Shown one piece after another: positions 5,182 through 5,297 of a stretch of DNA of 5,297 nt (the first letter of the stretch is position 1; each line of letters opens with the position of its first letter). This DNA comes from Rhodospirillales bacterium (GTDB lineage: Bacteria > Pseudomonadota > Alphaproteobacteria > Rhodospirillales > Casp-alpha2), in the NCBI GenBank assembly GCA_021775275.1, contig JAJFIE010000460.1, forward strand, positions 1 through 5,297. The letters are read 5' to 3'. Under the pieces are notes generated by a model. That model saw only the letters and a list, made by a program, of their open reading frames with translations, was not told the origin of the DNA and did no database searches. The position numbers and the translations under genes are program-made.

Positions 5182-5297
5182 ATGGCAACAGAACGACCAC
5201 TTATTCTTGAACCAAACCATTCCGGTTTGCACATTGCCGCCGAGACGCTACGGCGAGGCGGGCTCGTGGCATTCCCGACGGAAACGGTCTACGGACT
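5182..5297 (+). CDS. sua5: Threonylcarbamoyl-AMP synthase (Sua5/TsaC), N-terminal part
   Basis: Only the first 38 codons are present before the window ends. The translation carries the family hallmark LRRGGLVAFPTETVYGL near the N-terminus of the YrdC fold. The full enzyme makes threonylcarbamoyl-AMP from threonine, bicarbonate and ATP for the universal t6A37 modification of ANN-decoding tRNAs. The ATG at 5182 gives the usual N-terminal length; the nearest purine-rich site, GGGGAG (5163-5168), is rather far upstream, so initiation may be weak or coupled to cysQ. The missing C-terminal part prevents telling the longer Sua5 type from the short TsaC type. Confidence 0.88.
   Translation, partial: MATERPLILEPNHSGLHIAAETLRRGGLVAFPTETVYG

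Overview
The window reads as a chromosomal stretch of a moderately GC-rich Gram-negative bacterium, most likely an alphaproteobacterium. That placement rests on a class I PPK2, a CysQ gene directly followed by a Sua5/TsaC gene, and a bacteriohemerythrin divergent from ppk2 across an FNR/FixK-type box. It is an impression from protein and promoter style, not a tested assignment. No tRNA, rRNA, CRISPR array, transposase or integrase gene is visible.

Layout: (1) Positions 1-93 are A-rich and apparently non-coding, with A-tracts spaced about one helical turn apart. (2) An open frame from 94 to 1146 encodes the second half of a GAF domain followed by a complete HisKA-HATPase histidine kinase core. 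The first half of the GAF domain and any normal start codon are missing, so the gene looks 5'-truncated. (3) 1225-2697 encodes a Memo (AmmeMemoRadiSam protein B) domain fused to an AMMECR1 (protein A) domain. It has a near-perfect ribosome binding site displayed in the loop of a small inverted repeat, and the radical SAM partner is not in the window. (4) On the minus strand, 3163-2738 encodes a bacteriohemerythrin with all expected di-iron ligands; it converges on the Memo-AMMECR1 gene. (5) 3389-4249 encodes a class I PPK2 polyphosphate kinase, divergent from the hemerythrin. The gap between them holds a near-consensus FNR/FixK box with a good -10 at the spacing expected for a class II activated promoter. 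(6) 4250-4332 is bounded by imperfect inverted repeats that begin at the base after the ppk2 stop codon and look like a miniature or relic transposable element. (7) 4370-5158 encodes CysQ with a TTG start, and 5182 onward begins Sua5/TsaC, cut by the window end.

How the genes may work together: hemerythrin (oxygen or redox iron protein) and PPK2 (polyphosphate/nucleotide balance) probably share oxygen-responsive control through the FNR-type box. The adjacent Memo domain is also from a family linked to redox metals, so this segment may be a small redox/energy-stress cluster, although the Memo gene is not in the same operon. cysQ and sua5 look like an ordinary housekeeping pair. The items most worth follow-up are the hemerythrin/ppk2 promoter, the orphan Memo-AMMECR1 fusion, the inverted-repeat element between ppk2 and cysQ, and the broken kinase at the left edge.
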